Numbered from the stretch's first letter, positions 1 to 9,216 are shown. The stretch: 64,000 bases of DNA from CAWCUU01 sp963798855 (GCA_963798855.1 CAWCUU010000002.1:1488001-1552000), one strand, 5' to 3'. Numbers and translations: made by a program. The notes: a model not told the origin generated them from the letters alone.

Positions 1-312
1 CGCGGGCGTGCGCTGCTCGGCTACCTTTACGCACGTGCTGGTCAGCGCCAGCGCGCCCTCGAGATCCACCGCTCCCTGCTCGACGACCGGCTGCACGGGA
101 GAGGCAGCGCCTTCGCCATTGCGATCTCCTACGCCGGCCGCGGCGACCGCGACCGCGCGTTCGCGTGGCTCGAGCGCTCGGTCGACGACCGCACGCTACA
201 CATCGACATCATGGAGCCAATGTTCGCGGAGCTGCGCATGGACCCGCGTTTCGCTGCGCTGGCGAGGAGGCTGGGGCTTCCGGAGTCGTCGCGGAGACGC
301 CCTCGTCGCTGA
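1..312 (+). CDS. C-terminal end of a TPR-repeat protein (partial, starts before window)
   Basis: The frame is open from the first base and stops with TGA at 310-312, giving 103 residues. The visible part contains a helix pair ending in AFAWLERSVDDR, followed by a DPRF-type tail (MDPRFAALARRLGLP). This pattern is typical of the last TPR units of TolB-like, kinase-fused or cyclase-fused TPR proteins in Gemmatimonadota and Acidobacteriota. The catalytic or sensor part lies upstream of the window, so the full identity cannot be stated. The TPR assignment rests on the helix pattern and closing motif only. Confidence 0.6.
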   Translation, partial: RGRALLGYLYARAGQRQRALEIHRSLLDDRLHGRGSAFAIAISYAGRGDRDRAFAWLERSVDDRTLHIDIMEPMFAELRMDPRFAALARRLGLPESSRRRPRR

Positions 313-487
313 CTCGTTCGAACGTGCGCCCGAGCTTGGGGTGCTACCAATCCGACCGAAAGGGGCGGGCGCGCTCGGGGGCGAGTGACAGTCCGGTGAT
401 GGACCGGGAGGATCTGGTGATGCCTCGATCGCATCATCAGCGCGGTAGCTCCGATTGGAGCAGGAGCGACGCCTTCCGGAGGATCCC

Positions 488-883
488 ATGCCCGCCTCCC
501 TCGTGCCCGGCCGCATCGCGCCGGTGCTCATCCTCGCGCTCGCGGCCGCGGCCTGCCGCGACGATTACCCTTCCACCGCGCCGTACCGCGGCCGGATCGC
601 GATCGTCGGCGATGACCAGGTCGGACGTCCCGGGGTCGTGCTGGCCGAGCCACTGGTCGTGCGGGTGACCGATCACGCGGCGCGTCCACTCGAAGTTGTG
701 CGCGTGAGCTGGGCGATCGTTGGCCTGGACGACGACGGCGCTGTGACGCCTCGGATCAGCCTGACCAATGCCGAAGGCCTCGCGTCTGCGGTTCGGACGA
801 TGCCCTACGCGGTCGGCGTCTGGATCACCATCGCGCGGCTGCCCGATCGAAAGCCCGTGCAGTTCACGTCGACCGTTCAATGA
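488..883 (+). CDS. Putative lipoprotein with Ig-like fold
   Basis: 131 residues from an ATG preceded by a good ribosome site (GGAGG five bases upstream); a longer TTG-started reading frame is rejected because it would bury the signal peptide. Residues 1-20 form a type II signal sequence ending in LAAAAC, so the protein is probably lipidated and exported. The rest (VRVTDHAARPLEVVRVSWAI, then a T-x-x-EG-A pattern) resembles bacterial Ig-like domains found in Gemmatimonadota surface lipoproteins. Its stop overlaps the ATG of the next gene by three bases, which suggests translational coupling with the arylsulfotransferase-like lipoprotein. No enzymatic motif is visible; function unknown. Confidence 0.7.
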   Translation: MPASLVPGRIAPVLILALAAAACRDDYPSTAPYRGRIAIVGDDQVGRPGVVLAEPLVVRVTDHAARPLEVVRVSWAIVGLDDDGAVTPRISLTNAEGLASAVRTMPYAVGVWITIARLPDRKPVQFTSTVQ

Positions 884-2286
884 CCCCAACCGGTGCCGCC
901 ACCATGCGGCGATCGATCCTGTGCGCGGGGGCGCTCGCGCTCGCGACGTGCAGCGACAACGACGTCGTCGAGCCGACGCCGAGGCAGCCGCACCTCGCCG
1001 CCGCTGCGGTCGCGGCGAACCCCGACAACGTGCTCAGCGCGATGGTCACCGTGCGCCTGGGAGACGCCGATAGCGTCGCGGTGCGGTTCGCGCCCGTCGG
1101 TGGTCCGCTGGAGGAGTCCACGCCGGCGTTCACGCCGGCCGGCGACTCGCTCGAGATCCCCGTCCTCGGGCTGCTGCCGGAAACCGAGTACGCGCTGCAG
1201 GTCGCGGCGTGGGGTGGATCCGCGGCCGTCACGAGCGACACGCTCACGCTCGCGACCGGCTCGCTGCCGGCCGATCTGCCCGCCTATGTGGCAGCGGGGT
1301 CGGATCCGTCGCCCGGATACGTCGTTTTCGCCGCCGGCCTGTACGGCATCGCGATCGACAATGACGGGCGTGTCGTGTGGTACCACCGATTCCCGAACGG
1401 CCCCGGGCTCAACGTCCAGCCGCAGCCGACCGGCCGCTACGTCGCGAGACCGCCGGTCGCCGCCCCGGACCAGCCGAGCCCGTGGGTCGAGATCGACGTC
1501 CTCGGCAGGGTCACGCGCACGCTCGACTGCGCCGACGGCCTGAGGCCGCGCTTCCACGACATCATCGTCGAGAAGAACGGGTCCTACTGGGTCCTTTGCG
1601 ACGAGGTGCGGACGATGGACCTGTCGCCGATCGGTGGCAGCCCCAATGCGCGCGTGACCGGCACGGTGATCCAGCACATCGACGGTGCGGGTACGCTCCT
1701 CTTCTCCTGGAGCGTGTTCGACCACTTCGATATCTCGACCATCCCGGAGGAGGAACGAGCGAAGGCCGACGTGAACTGGACGCACGGCAACGCGCTGGCC
1801 ATCGCTGATTTCGGCGGCGTCTACGAGACCCTCTTCGTCTCTTTCCGCAACCTCGGCGAGATCACGCTGATCCACACCGGCGACGGCACCCTGTACGAGC
1901 ACCTGGGCGGCCCGAGGAACGACTTCTACTCCCAGGACGGCGCTCCCAGCTTCGCGTGGCAGCACGGTATGCGTCTCGACGACGGATACAACCAGTTGGT
2001 ACTGCTCGACAATCGCGGCAACGACTACGGCGCGCGCGTCGAGCGCTACGCGCTCGACTACGACTACGTTTGGGTCGCGCAGGTCGGCTCCTACGGCTCC
2101 GTCGCCGGTCCCGTCGCGCTCGGCGGCAGCACGCAGCCACTCGCCGGGGAGCGGGTACTCGTGTCGTACGGCAACGTCGGCCGCGTCGAGGAGTACGACG
2201 GCGCCGGCAGGGTCGTCTGGAGCCTCGAGAACCCTGGCTACGTCTTCCGCGCAACCCGGATCCGGTCGCTGTACAAGGGGTGGTGA
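880..2286 (+). CDS. Arylsulfotransferase-like lipoprotein (ASST family)
   Basis: 468 residues. The start at 880 overlaps the previous stop (ATGA); an internal ATG at 904 gives a tighter lipoprotein signal (MRRSILCAGALALATC) and may be the real start. Residues 25-125 look like a fibronectin-type domain. From about residue 140 the protein shows the ASST-type beta-propeller pattern: GYVVF..GLYGIAIDNDGRVVWY, then HDIIVEKNGSYWVL, WTHGNALAI, and FAWQHGMRLDDG..LLDNRGN. In classical PAPS-independent arylsulfate sulfotransferases, histidines in such motifs line the active site, and H residues are present here in WTHGN and WQHGM. Whether it transfers sulfate is inference; the family also includes uncharacterised secreted propellers. 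It probably acts at the cell surface. Confidence 0.7.
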   Translation: MTPTGAATMRRSILCAGALALATCSDNDVVEPTPRQPHLAAAAVAANPDNVLSAMVTVRLGDADSVAVRFAPVGGPLEESTPAFTPAGDSLEIPVLGLLPETEYALQVAAWGGSAAVTSDTLTLATGSLPADLPAYVAAGSDPSPGYVVFAAGLYGIAIDNDGRVVWYHRFPNGPGLNVQPQPTGRYVARPPVAAPDQPSPWVEIDVLGRVTRTLDCADGLRPRFHDIIVEKNGSYWVLCDEVRTMDLSPIGGSPNARVTGTVIQHIDGAGTLLFSWSVFDHFDISTIPEEERAKADVNWTHGNALAIADFGGVYETLFVSFRNLGEITLIHTGDGTLYEHLGGPRNDFYSQDGAPSFAWQHGMRLDDGYNQLVLLDNRGNDYGARVERYALDYDYVWVAQVGSYGSVAGPVALGGSTQPLAGERVLVSYGNVGRVEEYDGAGRVVWSLENPGYVFRATRIRSLYKGW

Positions 2287-2493
2287 GGGCGGGGGTGGGT
2301 GCGGGCGACGCGGCGCATCCGCCTCGGCGGCGGTGCGCCCGCGCCGCCCGCTTCGGGTAGCCTCGGCAAGCACGCCGCCGTCGCCCCGCGCCCGCGCTCG
2401 CGAGCATCACCTCCGCGAATGTCATCAGCAGCCCACCAGCAGCCTGTGTCGCGCTCCGCCGCCCGTCTCGCCTCGCGCCAATCCTGAATCCCC

Positions 2494-2523
2494 TTGACGC
2501 CGCCTATATGCATAACGCATATA
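2494..2523 (+). promoter_or_regulatory. Candidate promoter with overlapping PadR-type operator
   Basis: A perfect inverted repeat TATATGC-N5-GCATATA occupies 2505-2523, in an AT-rich island inside very GC-rich DNA. A TTGACG -35-like hexamer lies at 2494-2499 and a CATATA -10-like hexamer (2518-2523) follows after 18 bases, inside the right arm. A repressor bound here would block polymerase. PadR regulators commonly autoregulate through such palindromes, and the padR gene starts 76 bases downstream. Binding by this protein is inferred. Confidence 0.55.
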
Positions 2524-2555
2524 TGTGCCACGCCTGTATCCCCTGACCCCTGACC

Positions 2556-2590
2556 CCCTAGCCCTAGCCCTAGCCCTAGCCCTAGCCCTG
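2556..2590 (+). repeat. Telomere-like CCCTAG tandem repeat in padR leader
   Basis: Five exact CCCTAG units (2556-2585) plus a partial sixth lie between the palindromic operator and the padR ATG at 2600. The array is preceded by degenerate CCCTGA units. It would be in the 5' untranslated leader of the padR-permease transcript. Confidence 0.85.
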
Positions 2591-2599
2591 CGAAGCCCA

Positions 2600-2941
2600 A
2601 TGGACCTTCCTCGACCCCTCGACGCCTACCTCCCGCTCCGCCCAGTCGAGTTCCACATCCTGCTCAGCCTCGCCGTGGCGGAGCGCCACGGCTACGGCAT
2701 GCTGCAGGACGCGGAGCAGCGCGGGGAGCGGATCGACGTCGGCACGCTGTACCGCGCGCTGGCTCGAATGGTGGACCAGGGGTTGATCGCGCCCGCGGCG
2801 GACGACCCGGGCGACCCACGTCGCAACAACTACCGGGTGACGAAGCTGGGGCTGGGCGTCGCCCGCGCGGAGGCGGGCCGGCTGGACGCGCTCACGCGGG
2901 CGGCCCGTCTGGGCGGCCTGCTGCCGGAGCCGGCGCGGTGA
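2600..2941 (+). CDS. PadR family transcriptional regulator
   Basis: 113 residues. The protein is a short winged-helix regulator: LRPVEFHILLSLAVAERHGYGM is the PadR helix 1-2 signature, VGTLYRALARMVDQGLI is the recognition helix and wing approach, and DPRRNNYRVTKLG is the wing. It ends shortly after, without a long C-terminal dimerisation helix. The ATG at 2600 is chosen over an upstream GTG (2525), because the upstream extension would be translated from a tandem repeat. It lies 28 bases upstream of an ADOP permease, the usual pairing in Acidobacteriota and Gemmatimonadota, and is expected to repress its own operon through the palindrome at 2505-2523. Confidence 0.88.
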   Translation: MDLPRPLDAYLPLRPVEFHILLSLAVAERHGYGMLQDAEQRGERIDVGTLYRALARMVDQGLIAPAADDPGDPRRNNYRVTKLGLGVARAEAGRLDALTRAARLGGLLPEPAR

Positions 2942-2969
2942 TGCGGCGCGAACGGGCCCGGATACGAAG

Positions 2970-5609
2970 ATGACCGACCGCTACTTCCGGATCCTGCTGC
3001 GCCTCTACCCGCAGGACTTCCGCGACGAGATGGGCGAGGCGCTGGTCGCGACGTACGAGGAGTGTGCGCGGGACGCGCGGCAGCGGGGCCGCATGGCAGT
3101 GGCCGGCGTGTGGCTGCGGGCGCTGCTGGATTCGGTGCGGAACGGTCTCGGCGAGCGGCTGAACCCGGCGGTCGCGTGGCGACGCAGCGGCAACTGGGGT
3201 CGCGACGCGGAGCTGGTGTTTCGGCGGCTGGCCCGCGCGCCGGTCTTCACCCTCGCGATCGCGGGCACGCTGACCGTCGGTCTCGGCGCGTTCGCGGTCG
3301 TCTACACCGTCGTGCACCAGGTGCTGCTCGCGCCGCTGCCGTACGAGCATCCGGACGACCTGTACTACGTCTGGCGCGACTACCGCGCGTTCTTCGACCT
3401 CGACCGCGGCTGGACGGGCGGGACGGATGTGGCCGCGCTCGCGAAGGCCGGTGGGGTCATCGAGGACGCCGTCGGGCTTCGCCGCGAGCGCACCACGCTG
3501 ACGGGGGTCACACGGGAGCGGCCGGCGGAGATCGGCGTGATGAGCACGACGCCGAACCTCTTCGACGTGCTCGGCGTGCGGCCGGTGCTCGGTCGAGGCT
3601 TCCTGCCGGAGGAGGGCGGTGAAGGAGCCCGCCGGGTGGTCGTGCTTACGCACGGGCTGTGGAGCCGGCTGGGCGGCGATCGCTCGATCATCGGCACCGA
3701 CCTGCGGCTGGACGGCAATGCCTATACGGTGATCGGCGTGATGGGCTCGGACTTCGACTTCGTGCGCAACTCCAGCCTCGGTCCGGCCGAGGGCGCCGAC
3801 GCCTACATCACGTTCCCGTTCGATCTGGCCACGACGCGTCCGAACAACGGCTCGTACGCCGCGCTGATCCGCGCCCGGCCGGGAAGCCCCGAGTCCGTCG
3901 TATCCAGCGCGGTTGCGTCGGTCGGTCGGGCGATCGACGAGCGCGACTTCAATGGCAGGGGGCTGAAGCTCTATCCGGTGCCACTCGAGGCGGACCTCGT
4001 CTCGAGGGTGCGCCCGGCGCTCGTCGTGCTCGGGCTCGCCGGCGCCTTCCTCGTGCTCGTGCTGCTCGTAAACCTGGCGTCGCTGCTGCTCGTACGCGCC
4101 GTTCAGCGCGAGAAGGAGTTCGCGGTCTCGCGGGCGCTCGGCGCGAACCGGATCGCGCTCGTGCGCGCGACGCTGCTCGAGGGCGGGGTGCTGGGCCTGC
4201 TCGGTGGGGCGGCGGGCGCGGTCATCTCGATCTGGGCGACGAAGGCGCTCGTCTCGCTCGCGCCCGCCGACCTGCCCCGCCGGGCGTCCATCGCGGTGAC
4301 CTGGCCGATCGGGCTGACCGTGGTCGGCATCGGCGTCGCGCTCGGGCTGCTCGCCGGCGCGGTGCCCGCCATCTGGGCGACGCGGACCCGGCTCGCGACG
4401 CTGCTCAGCGCCGCGGCGGTGCGCGGTGGCGGCGGCCACGGCCGCGCGCGGCGGGGCATGGTCGTCGCTCAGGTCGCGCTGTCGCTCGTGCTGCTCGCCG
4501 CCGGCGGACTCGTCGTGCGCAGCTTCCAGCGGCTGCTGCGGGCGGACCCCGGCTTCGAGGCCGCGGGCGTGCTCACGCTGCGCGTGCCGATCATTCGCTT
4601 CGACACGGAGGCCGAGGCGGACGCGAAGCAGCAGGCGATTCAGCGCGCGCTCGCGGCGATCCCGGGGGTGACGGCGGTCGGCGCGACCGGCGCGCTGCCG
4701 CTCTCCGCGGGCTCCAATCAGACGACAGTCGACGTGCAAGGCGCGCCCGGAAACACCGGCGAGAAGGAGACCGACCACCCGCTAGTCGACTACATCCCGG
4801 TACGTCCCGGCTATGTCGCGGTCATGGGCATGCGCCTCCTCGAGGGACGCGGCTTCGAGGAGCGTGCCCCCGGCGGGGGCCAGGAAGCGCTGATCGACAC
4901 GCATCTCGCGACGCAGTTCTTCCCGGCCGGCGGCGCCCTCGGCTCGACGATCCGGTTGAACGGAGTGAGCCTGCGCGTGATCGGCGTCGTGCGGCAGGCC
5001 CGGCTCTACGACGTCCACGAGGACCGCCGCCCTCAGGTGTACGTCCGCAACGAGGGCGACCTCGGCTTCGCATCCCTCTCCTACGTCGTGCGCTCGCCGC
5101 GCGATCCCGAGAGCCTCATCTCCGAGGTCCGCGCCGCGGTCGCCCGAGTGGATCCCACCCTCGCCGTCTCCGATGTGAAGCCGATGGAGGAGATCGTCGC
5201 GGAGTCGCTCTCGCAGCAGCGCATGAGCGCCGTGCTCATCGCCGGCTTCTCGCTCGGCGCGCTGCTGCTCGCCGCGATGGGCCTGTTCGGCGTCGTCTCG
5301 GGCTCCGTGACCCGGCGGCGCCACGAGCTCGCGATCCGGCTGGCGATGGGCGCCGAGCACCGGCGCATCGTGCGCCTCGTGCTCGGCGAGGGCGCGCGGC
5401 TGACCGCGCTCGGCCTGCTCGTCGGCGCGCCGGGCGTCTATGCGGCGGGTAGGGTGCTGCGCGGGGTGCTGGTCGGAGTCTCGCCGTGGGACGCGCCCAC
5501 GCTCGCAGCCGTCGCGCTCGGCCTCGCCGCCGTCGCCCTGCTCGCCTGTTGGCTGCCGGCGCGACGGGTGACGCGGCTCGATCCGGCGAAGGCGCTGCGG
5601 CAGGAGTAG
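2970..5609 (+). CDS. ADOP-family ABC transporter permease (MacB/FtsX type)
   Basis: 879 residues. Residues 1-75 are the small helical domain (LLRLYPQDFRDEMGEALVATY) that marks ADOP permeases. A first membrane helix near residue 90 (FTLAIAGTLTVGLGAFAVVYT) is followed by a large periplasmic MacB-like domain, three helices around 345-490 (FtsX domain), a second periplasmic domain, and three C-terminal helices ending in RRVTRLDPAKALRQE. The duplicated permease layout and the closing P-x-x-ALR motif are diagnostic. No ATPase is adjacent; these orphan permeases are thought to use ATPases encoded elsewhere. It is probably co-transcribed with padR. The substrate is unknown; lipid, lipoprotein or peptide export are the usual suggestions. 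Confidence 0.9.
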   Translation: MTDRYFRILLRLYPQDFRDEMGEALVATYEECARDARQRGRMAVAGVWLRALLDSVRNGLGERLNPAVAWRRSGNWGRDAELVFRRLARAPVFTLAIAGTLTVGLGAFAVVYTVVHQVLLAPLPYEHPDDLYYVWRDYRAFFDLDRGWTGGTDVAALAKAGGVIEDAVGLRRERTTLTGVTRERPAEIGVMSTTPNLFDVLGVRPVLGRGFLPEEGGEGARRVVVLTHGLWSRLGGDRSIIGTDLRLDGNAYTVIGVMGSDFDFVRNSSLGPAEGADAYITFPFDLATTRPNNGSYAALIRARPGSPESVVSSAVASVGRAIDERDFNGRGLKLYPVPLEADLVSRVRPALVVLGLAGAFLVLVLLVNLASLLLVRAVQREKEFAVSRALGANRIALVRATLLEGGVLGLLGGAAGAVISIWATKALVSLAPADLPRRASIAVTWPIGLTVVGIGVALGLLAGAVPAIWATRTRLATLLSAAAVRGGGGHGRARRGMVVAQVALSLVLLAAGGLVVRSFQRLLRADPGFEAAGVLTLRVPIIRFDTEAEADAKQQAIQRALAAIPGVTAVGATGALPLSAGSNQTTVDVQGAPGNTGEKETDHPLVDYIPVRPGYVAVMGMRLLEGRGFEERAPGGGQEALIDTHLATQFFPAGGALGSTIRLNGVSLRVIGVVRQARLYDVHEDRRPQVYVRNEGDLGFASLSYVVRSPRDPESLISEVRAAVARVDPTLAVSDVKPMEEIVAESLSQQRMSAVLIAGFSLGALLLAAMGLFGVVSGSVTRRRHELAIRLAMGAEHRRIVRLVLGEGARLTALGLLVGAPGVYAAGRVLRGVLVGVSPWDAPTLAAVALGLAAVALLACWLPARRVTRLDPAKALRQE

Positions 5610-5889
5610 GCCGGGCGATCCTCGGCGCGCGGGCGTCGCGAGCGCATCCGCCTCGGCGGCGACGTCCGCGCCTCGCCGAGCCTCCTCGCGCCTGCGGCGC
5701 TGCGGGGTCTCGGCGGTCGCTCCCGATCGCCGCTACGGCGGTGCGCTCGCGACGCCCGCTTTCGGCGGCTGCGGCGGTCGCTCTCGCCCGCCCCTCGCGC
5801 CCCCGCGCTTGCGCCCGGCACCCCCCCCGCGCCCGCGCTCGCCCCCGCGCGGCGGAACGCGCGGCGGCGCCGGCGGTGTAGACAGCGGC

Positions 5890-6738
5890 ATGCGCACCAC
5901 CATCGCAATCGTCGCCCTGTTCGCGACCCTCGCCTCGCCCGCGAGCGGGCAGGCGCGCGAGCGACACGTCGAGCTCGCCGGCCGCAGCGTCGTCGTGTGG
6001 CCGGCCGTGATCAACTCGGACGCGCCTCAGCCGCTCGTGCTGTTCTCGCACGGCTTCGGCGGCTGCGCGACGCAGTCGCGCTTCCTGATGGAGGCGCTCG
6101 CCGACCACGGCTACTGGGTCTTCGCGGTGGATCACGCGGACGCGTCGTGCGGCCGCCCGGGTGGAGTGGGCCGCCCGCAGCAGCCGTTCCGCGATCCGGA
6201 CAAGTGGAGCGACGCCACGTATCGCGACCGCGCGGAGGACCTGCGCGCGGTGCTCGAGGCGCTCCATGACGACGCGGACTACGCGGGGCGGATCGATTTC
6301 TCGCGCGTAGCACTGGTCGGGCACTCGCTCGGGGGATACACCGTGCTGGGCCTCGGCGGCGCGTGGCCGTCGTGGCGACTGCCCGGCGTCGTCGCCGTGC
6401 TCGCGCTGTCGCCGTACTGCACGCCCTTCGTCGCGCACGGCACGCTCGGTGGCATCGGCGCGCCCGTGATGTACCAGACCGGCACGCTGGACGTGGGCAT
6501 CGAGCCGTCGCTGAAGCGCGTTAACGGCGTTTACGACGAGAGCCCGGCGCCGAAGTACTACGTCGAGTTCAAGCGCGACGGCCACCTCGCCTGGACCGAC
6601 CTGCGTCCAGGCGCGCACGCGCCGATCCTCGACTACTCCCTCGCGTTTCTGGACCACTACCTTCGCGGCCTGCCGGCCGAGAGCATCCTGACCCGCGCGA
6701 CGTCGGCGGTCGCGGAGCTGCGCCATGCGGAGCGATGA
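5890..6738 (+). CDS. Secreted alpha/beta hydrolase (PAF-acetylhydrolase/dienelactone-hydrolase-like)
   Basis: 282 residues with an N-terminal signal peptide (cleavage near ASPASGQA, residue 21). The oxyanion strand is LVLFSHGFGGC (50-60), the nucleophile elbow is GHSLGG with Ser146, and a late histidine is present in the DGHLAW segment. The layout fits secreted esterases or lipases related to PAF-acetylhydrolase. It stands alone, 280 bases after the ADOP permease, and the intervening DNA shows no gene. The upstream in-frame extension to 5809 is rejected because it is low-complexity Pro/Arg/Gly. Substrate unknown. Confidence 0.85.
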   Translation: MRTTIAIVALFATLASPASGQARERHVELAGRSVVVWPAVINSDAPQPLVLFSHGFGGCATQSRFLMEALADHGYWVFAVDHADASCGRPGGVGRPQQPFRDPDKWSDATYRDRAEDLRAVLEALHDDADYAGRIDFSRVALVGHSLGGYTVLGLGGAWPSWRLPGVVAVLALSPYCTPFVAHGTLGGIGAPVMYQTGTLDVGIEPSLKRVNGVYDESPAPKYYVEFKRDGHLAWTDLRPGAHAPILDYSLAFLDHYLRGLPAESILTRATSAVAELRHAER

Positions 6739-6815
6739 GCGGGCAGGGAGCGGGTCCTGTCCAGACGGGCATAGCCCGGGGCCGCAGCTGTGCACCCGTT
6801 ACAGGCGGTCCGCCC

Positions 6816-7370
6816 TCAACGCAGCCGGTATCGAACGCCGAGGTCGAACGTCGACAATCCCGTGTCGGCCAGGTCGCTGCCGAAGAGCCGGCTGACGCCA
6901 TAGCGGACGACGACGGTCGGGCCGCTCTCCGCGCCGACCTCGGCGGACGCGTCGCCGCCCCCGATCACGGACCAATCGGCCGGGCGGTCCGATGACTGCG
7001 GGACGCAGCCCCCGACCTGGATACAGGGGTAGTAGTACGAGATCCGGCCGCCGTACGATTCCAGCGTGCCGACCCGGAAATCGAAGCCGAGTCGGACCAC
7101 GTCCGAAAGCGCGAACCGCGACCCCAGCGTACCCTGCAAGACAACGATGCCGCGCCGCTCGTTCGACGCCGGAGCCCAGTCCACCGACACGCCGGCCAGC
7201 GCGTGGCGGGCGGACGCGCCGACGAAGAGCCCGATCCCGGCCGCGTTCGTCCCCGACAGCCGCCACAACGACCCGTGCACTTCGGTCATCGGCCGGAACT
7301 GCGCGGCCGCGTTCGAGGGCAGAAGCGGAGCGAGCAGCGTCGCGCAAACCAGCCAGCGAATTCTAAGCAT
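6816..7370 (-). CDS. Small outer-membrane beta-barrel-like protein
   Basis: 184 residues starting with a signal peptide (MLRIRWLVCATLLAPLLPSNAAAQ). The mature part alternates hydrophobic and polar residues as in beta-strands, and ends in FDLGVRYRLR, a typical barrel-closing strand. No family name can be given with confidence. The gene lies downstream of a frameshifted secreted protein on the same strand. Because of that frameshift, a reading frame runs uninterrupted from 8942 through this gene to 6816; that long ORF should not be taken as one protein. Confidence 0.65.
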   Translation of the reverse strand: MLRIRWLVCATLLAPLLPSNAAAQFRPMTEVHGSLWRLSGTNAAGIGLFVGASARHALAGVSVDWAPASNERRGIVVLQGTLGSRFALSDVVRLGFDFRVGTLESYGGRISYYYPCIQVGGCVPQSSDRPADWSVIGGGDASAEVGAESGPTVVVRYGVSRLFGSDLADTGLSTFDLGVRYRLR

Positions 7371-7477
7371 TGCATGCCTTCCTCGGTGAGCGGTGCCGTC
7401 ACTTGTAGAACGTCCGAATCGCACCCCGGGCGACAACGCCGCTCGTGCCGACGCTTTGCCGGCAATAACGTCTCCGG

Positions 7478-8158
7478 CTACCGATCGCGTCGCGGGCTGA
7501 TCACGAAGTCCGTGAACGTGCAATCCGGCCGGTCCGGCTCGACGGCGATCATCATCGTGCCGACGAGCCGCCGCCCGTCCGCGAGCGTCCGCTCCCACGC
7601 GCCCGTTGCGGTGGGTGGATCCGGGGCCACGCGAGTCCACCCCGCCTCCTCGAGCAACCGACCGTAGTGCCTCAGCAGCGAGTCGGGCGGCGGCGCATTC
7701 GACAACGGAGGTGCCGACCGGTTCTCCCATCCCGGCTGCGTGCAATCCTGGCCCGTGTAATCCGTGCCCGTCGGCGGATACAGCTTCGGCACGATGCTGT
7801 CCGGGTAGGGGCCGAGGGGCGTCCGCTCGCCGCCGCACGACACCCCGCCGCCGCGGAACAGGAACAGGCGAAGGTCTGCGGGTGCCCCGGTCCGGGGCTC
7901 GACGTCGAGGCTGAGCCTCCAGCCGTCCGGCCGGCAGTAGAACGAGACCCCGCCCGTCGCCGTCGGCCCGCGCACTGGCGCGCCCTCCCCGCGCCAGCCC
8001 TTCTGCGGCAGTTCGCGCCGGTACAGGCGCCGGGCGGAGTCCGGTGACAGCGCGGTCAGCGCCAGCACGGTCACGGCCTGCGGCGCCTCCACACTGCCCA
8101 GCAGACGGGCTCCTTCGGGGAGGAACACCATTCTCGCGGACCGATTCCGGAAGCCCAT
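7478..8158 (-). CDS. C-terminal part of a frameshifted secreted protein
   Basis: This 226-residue frame begins with MGFRNRSARMVFLPEG and holds a motif-poor domain with repeated LPQKGW and LLEEAGWT segments, about 110 residues apart, which look like two copies of a small duplicated unit. It continues the protein encoded at 8154-8942: deleting one base from the CCC run at 8154-8156 joins the two frames into ...RLLPDGF-RNRSARMVFLPEG. As a separate protein it would lack a signal peptide. The family is not recognised. A single gene spanning 7478-8942, about 487 residues, is the most economical reading. Confidence 0.55.
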   Translation of the reverse strand: MGFRNRSARMVFLPEGARLLGSVEAPQAVTVLALTALSPDSARRLYRRELPQKGWRGEGAPVRGPTATGGVSFYCRPDGWRLSLDVEPRTGAPADLRLFLFRGGGVSCGGERTPLGPYPDSIVPKLYPPTGTDYTGQDCTQPGWENRSAPPLSNAPPPDSLLRHYGRLLEEAGWTRVAPDPPTATGAWERTLADGRRLVGTMMIAVEPDRPDCTFTDFVISPRRDR

Positions 8159-8942
8159 CCGGCAGCAGTCGCACGAGGTCCGGCGGGAACTGTTGAGCCG
8201 CGTAACGCGCCAGCGCCCGGGTCAACTCGTCCGGCTGCTGCGTCGCCGCGTCGGCACCGGTCGCCGCCGGTGTGACGGAAGGCGAGACCCCGCGCCGGAC
8301 CTCCACGATCGGAAACGGCGCCCGCGAACGTGTCGGCGAGGTCGGGGCCGAAGCCGATTCCGGGCAGACGCCGCGCACGGGCACCACCCCGGTCGGCGCT
8401 TTCTCGCTGGCGCCGTAGTACCTCTTGATCCACACCTGCTGCACGCTCGCGCGCTGCACCCGGTCCATCTCCTCGACCGGCCCCATCGGCGTCTGTTTTG
8501 CACGCTCCAGCGCGTGGACGAGCCTCGCAACGTCCACCCGCCGCCATCCTGGTGGCAGGCCGGTCTGCTCGTCGACGCGCACCACGGCCGGCTCCTTCGG
8601 ACACGCCGTGAACGCGGTCTGCGCGATGTACTGCACAAGGATCGCACTCCGCAGGAGCGCCGGCGTCGCCATCGAGCGCTCGAACAACAGGACGTCGTGC
8701 GCGGCGTCCGGCGCGACGTCCGTCCGCCGGATCACGACGGCGTGCGCGTCCGGGTATGGCATCGAGTCCACGACGGCGATGAGCACGGGGATGAATCCGT
8801 CCGCGAAATACGACACGCGCGGCCGCTCGACGCCAGGGGTCCCCTGTGCGAAGATGGATTTGGGCCCCCGAGCGAGCAGGGCGAGGGCGCCGATCACCAC
8901 CGCGGCGCGCGTCCGGATGCGAGCGCGTGCCGGGCGAAACAT
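8154..8942 (-). CDS. N-terminal part of a frameshifted secreted protein
   Basis: The ATG at 8942 follows a G-rich stretch and opens a signal peptide (helical core AAVVIGALALL, cleavage near SIFAQG). About 260 residues follow, with segments RPRVSYFADGFIPVLIAVVDS, EEMDRVQRASVQQVWIKRYYG and LARYAAQQFPPDLVRLLPDG, before the reading should move to the frame of 7478-8158. If the extra base is real, translation continues in the wrong frame and runs on through the downstream beta-barrel gene. The family is not recognised. The shift is the same direction as many others in this window, which points to assembly error rather than decay. Confidence 0.5.
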
Positions 8943-9216
8943 CCCCCCCGCGCGCGCCGCCGCGACCGCGAACCGCCGGATCCCATCGGGGCCATCTCGC
9001 CCTCCTTCGATCACATGAACGGCTTCGTCAGCGCGAATTGCGCCGCGCCGACGACGCCAGCCGCAACCCCGCGATTCGATACCACCCCCCGGGCGAGAGC
9101 CTGGACGCGACGGCATCGCTGACGAAAACCGCGATTGCACCCAGACCACGCACGCGACGTAGGCGGTGCCCACGGTGTCGAGCGCGATCGCGATGAGCAT
9201 CGGGAGTCGGCTGTGT
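8943..9216 (-). other. Intergenic region with possible membrane-protein remnant
   Basis: These 274 bases carry no convincing gene. On the minus strand one frame reads MLIAIALDTVGTAYVACVVW near 9200 and another reads AAGVVGAAQFALTKPFM near 9011, both hydrophobic like short membrane helices. They may be the broken ends of a small membrane protein, but this is weak. Confidence 0.25.

Noticed and set aside
2556..2590. Telomere or chromosome end
   Set aside because: CCCTAG resembles telomeric repeats but only five units are present, inside a normal operon leader with genes on both sides.
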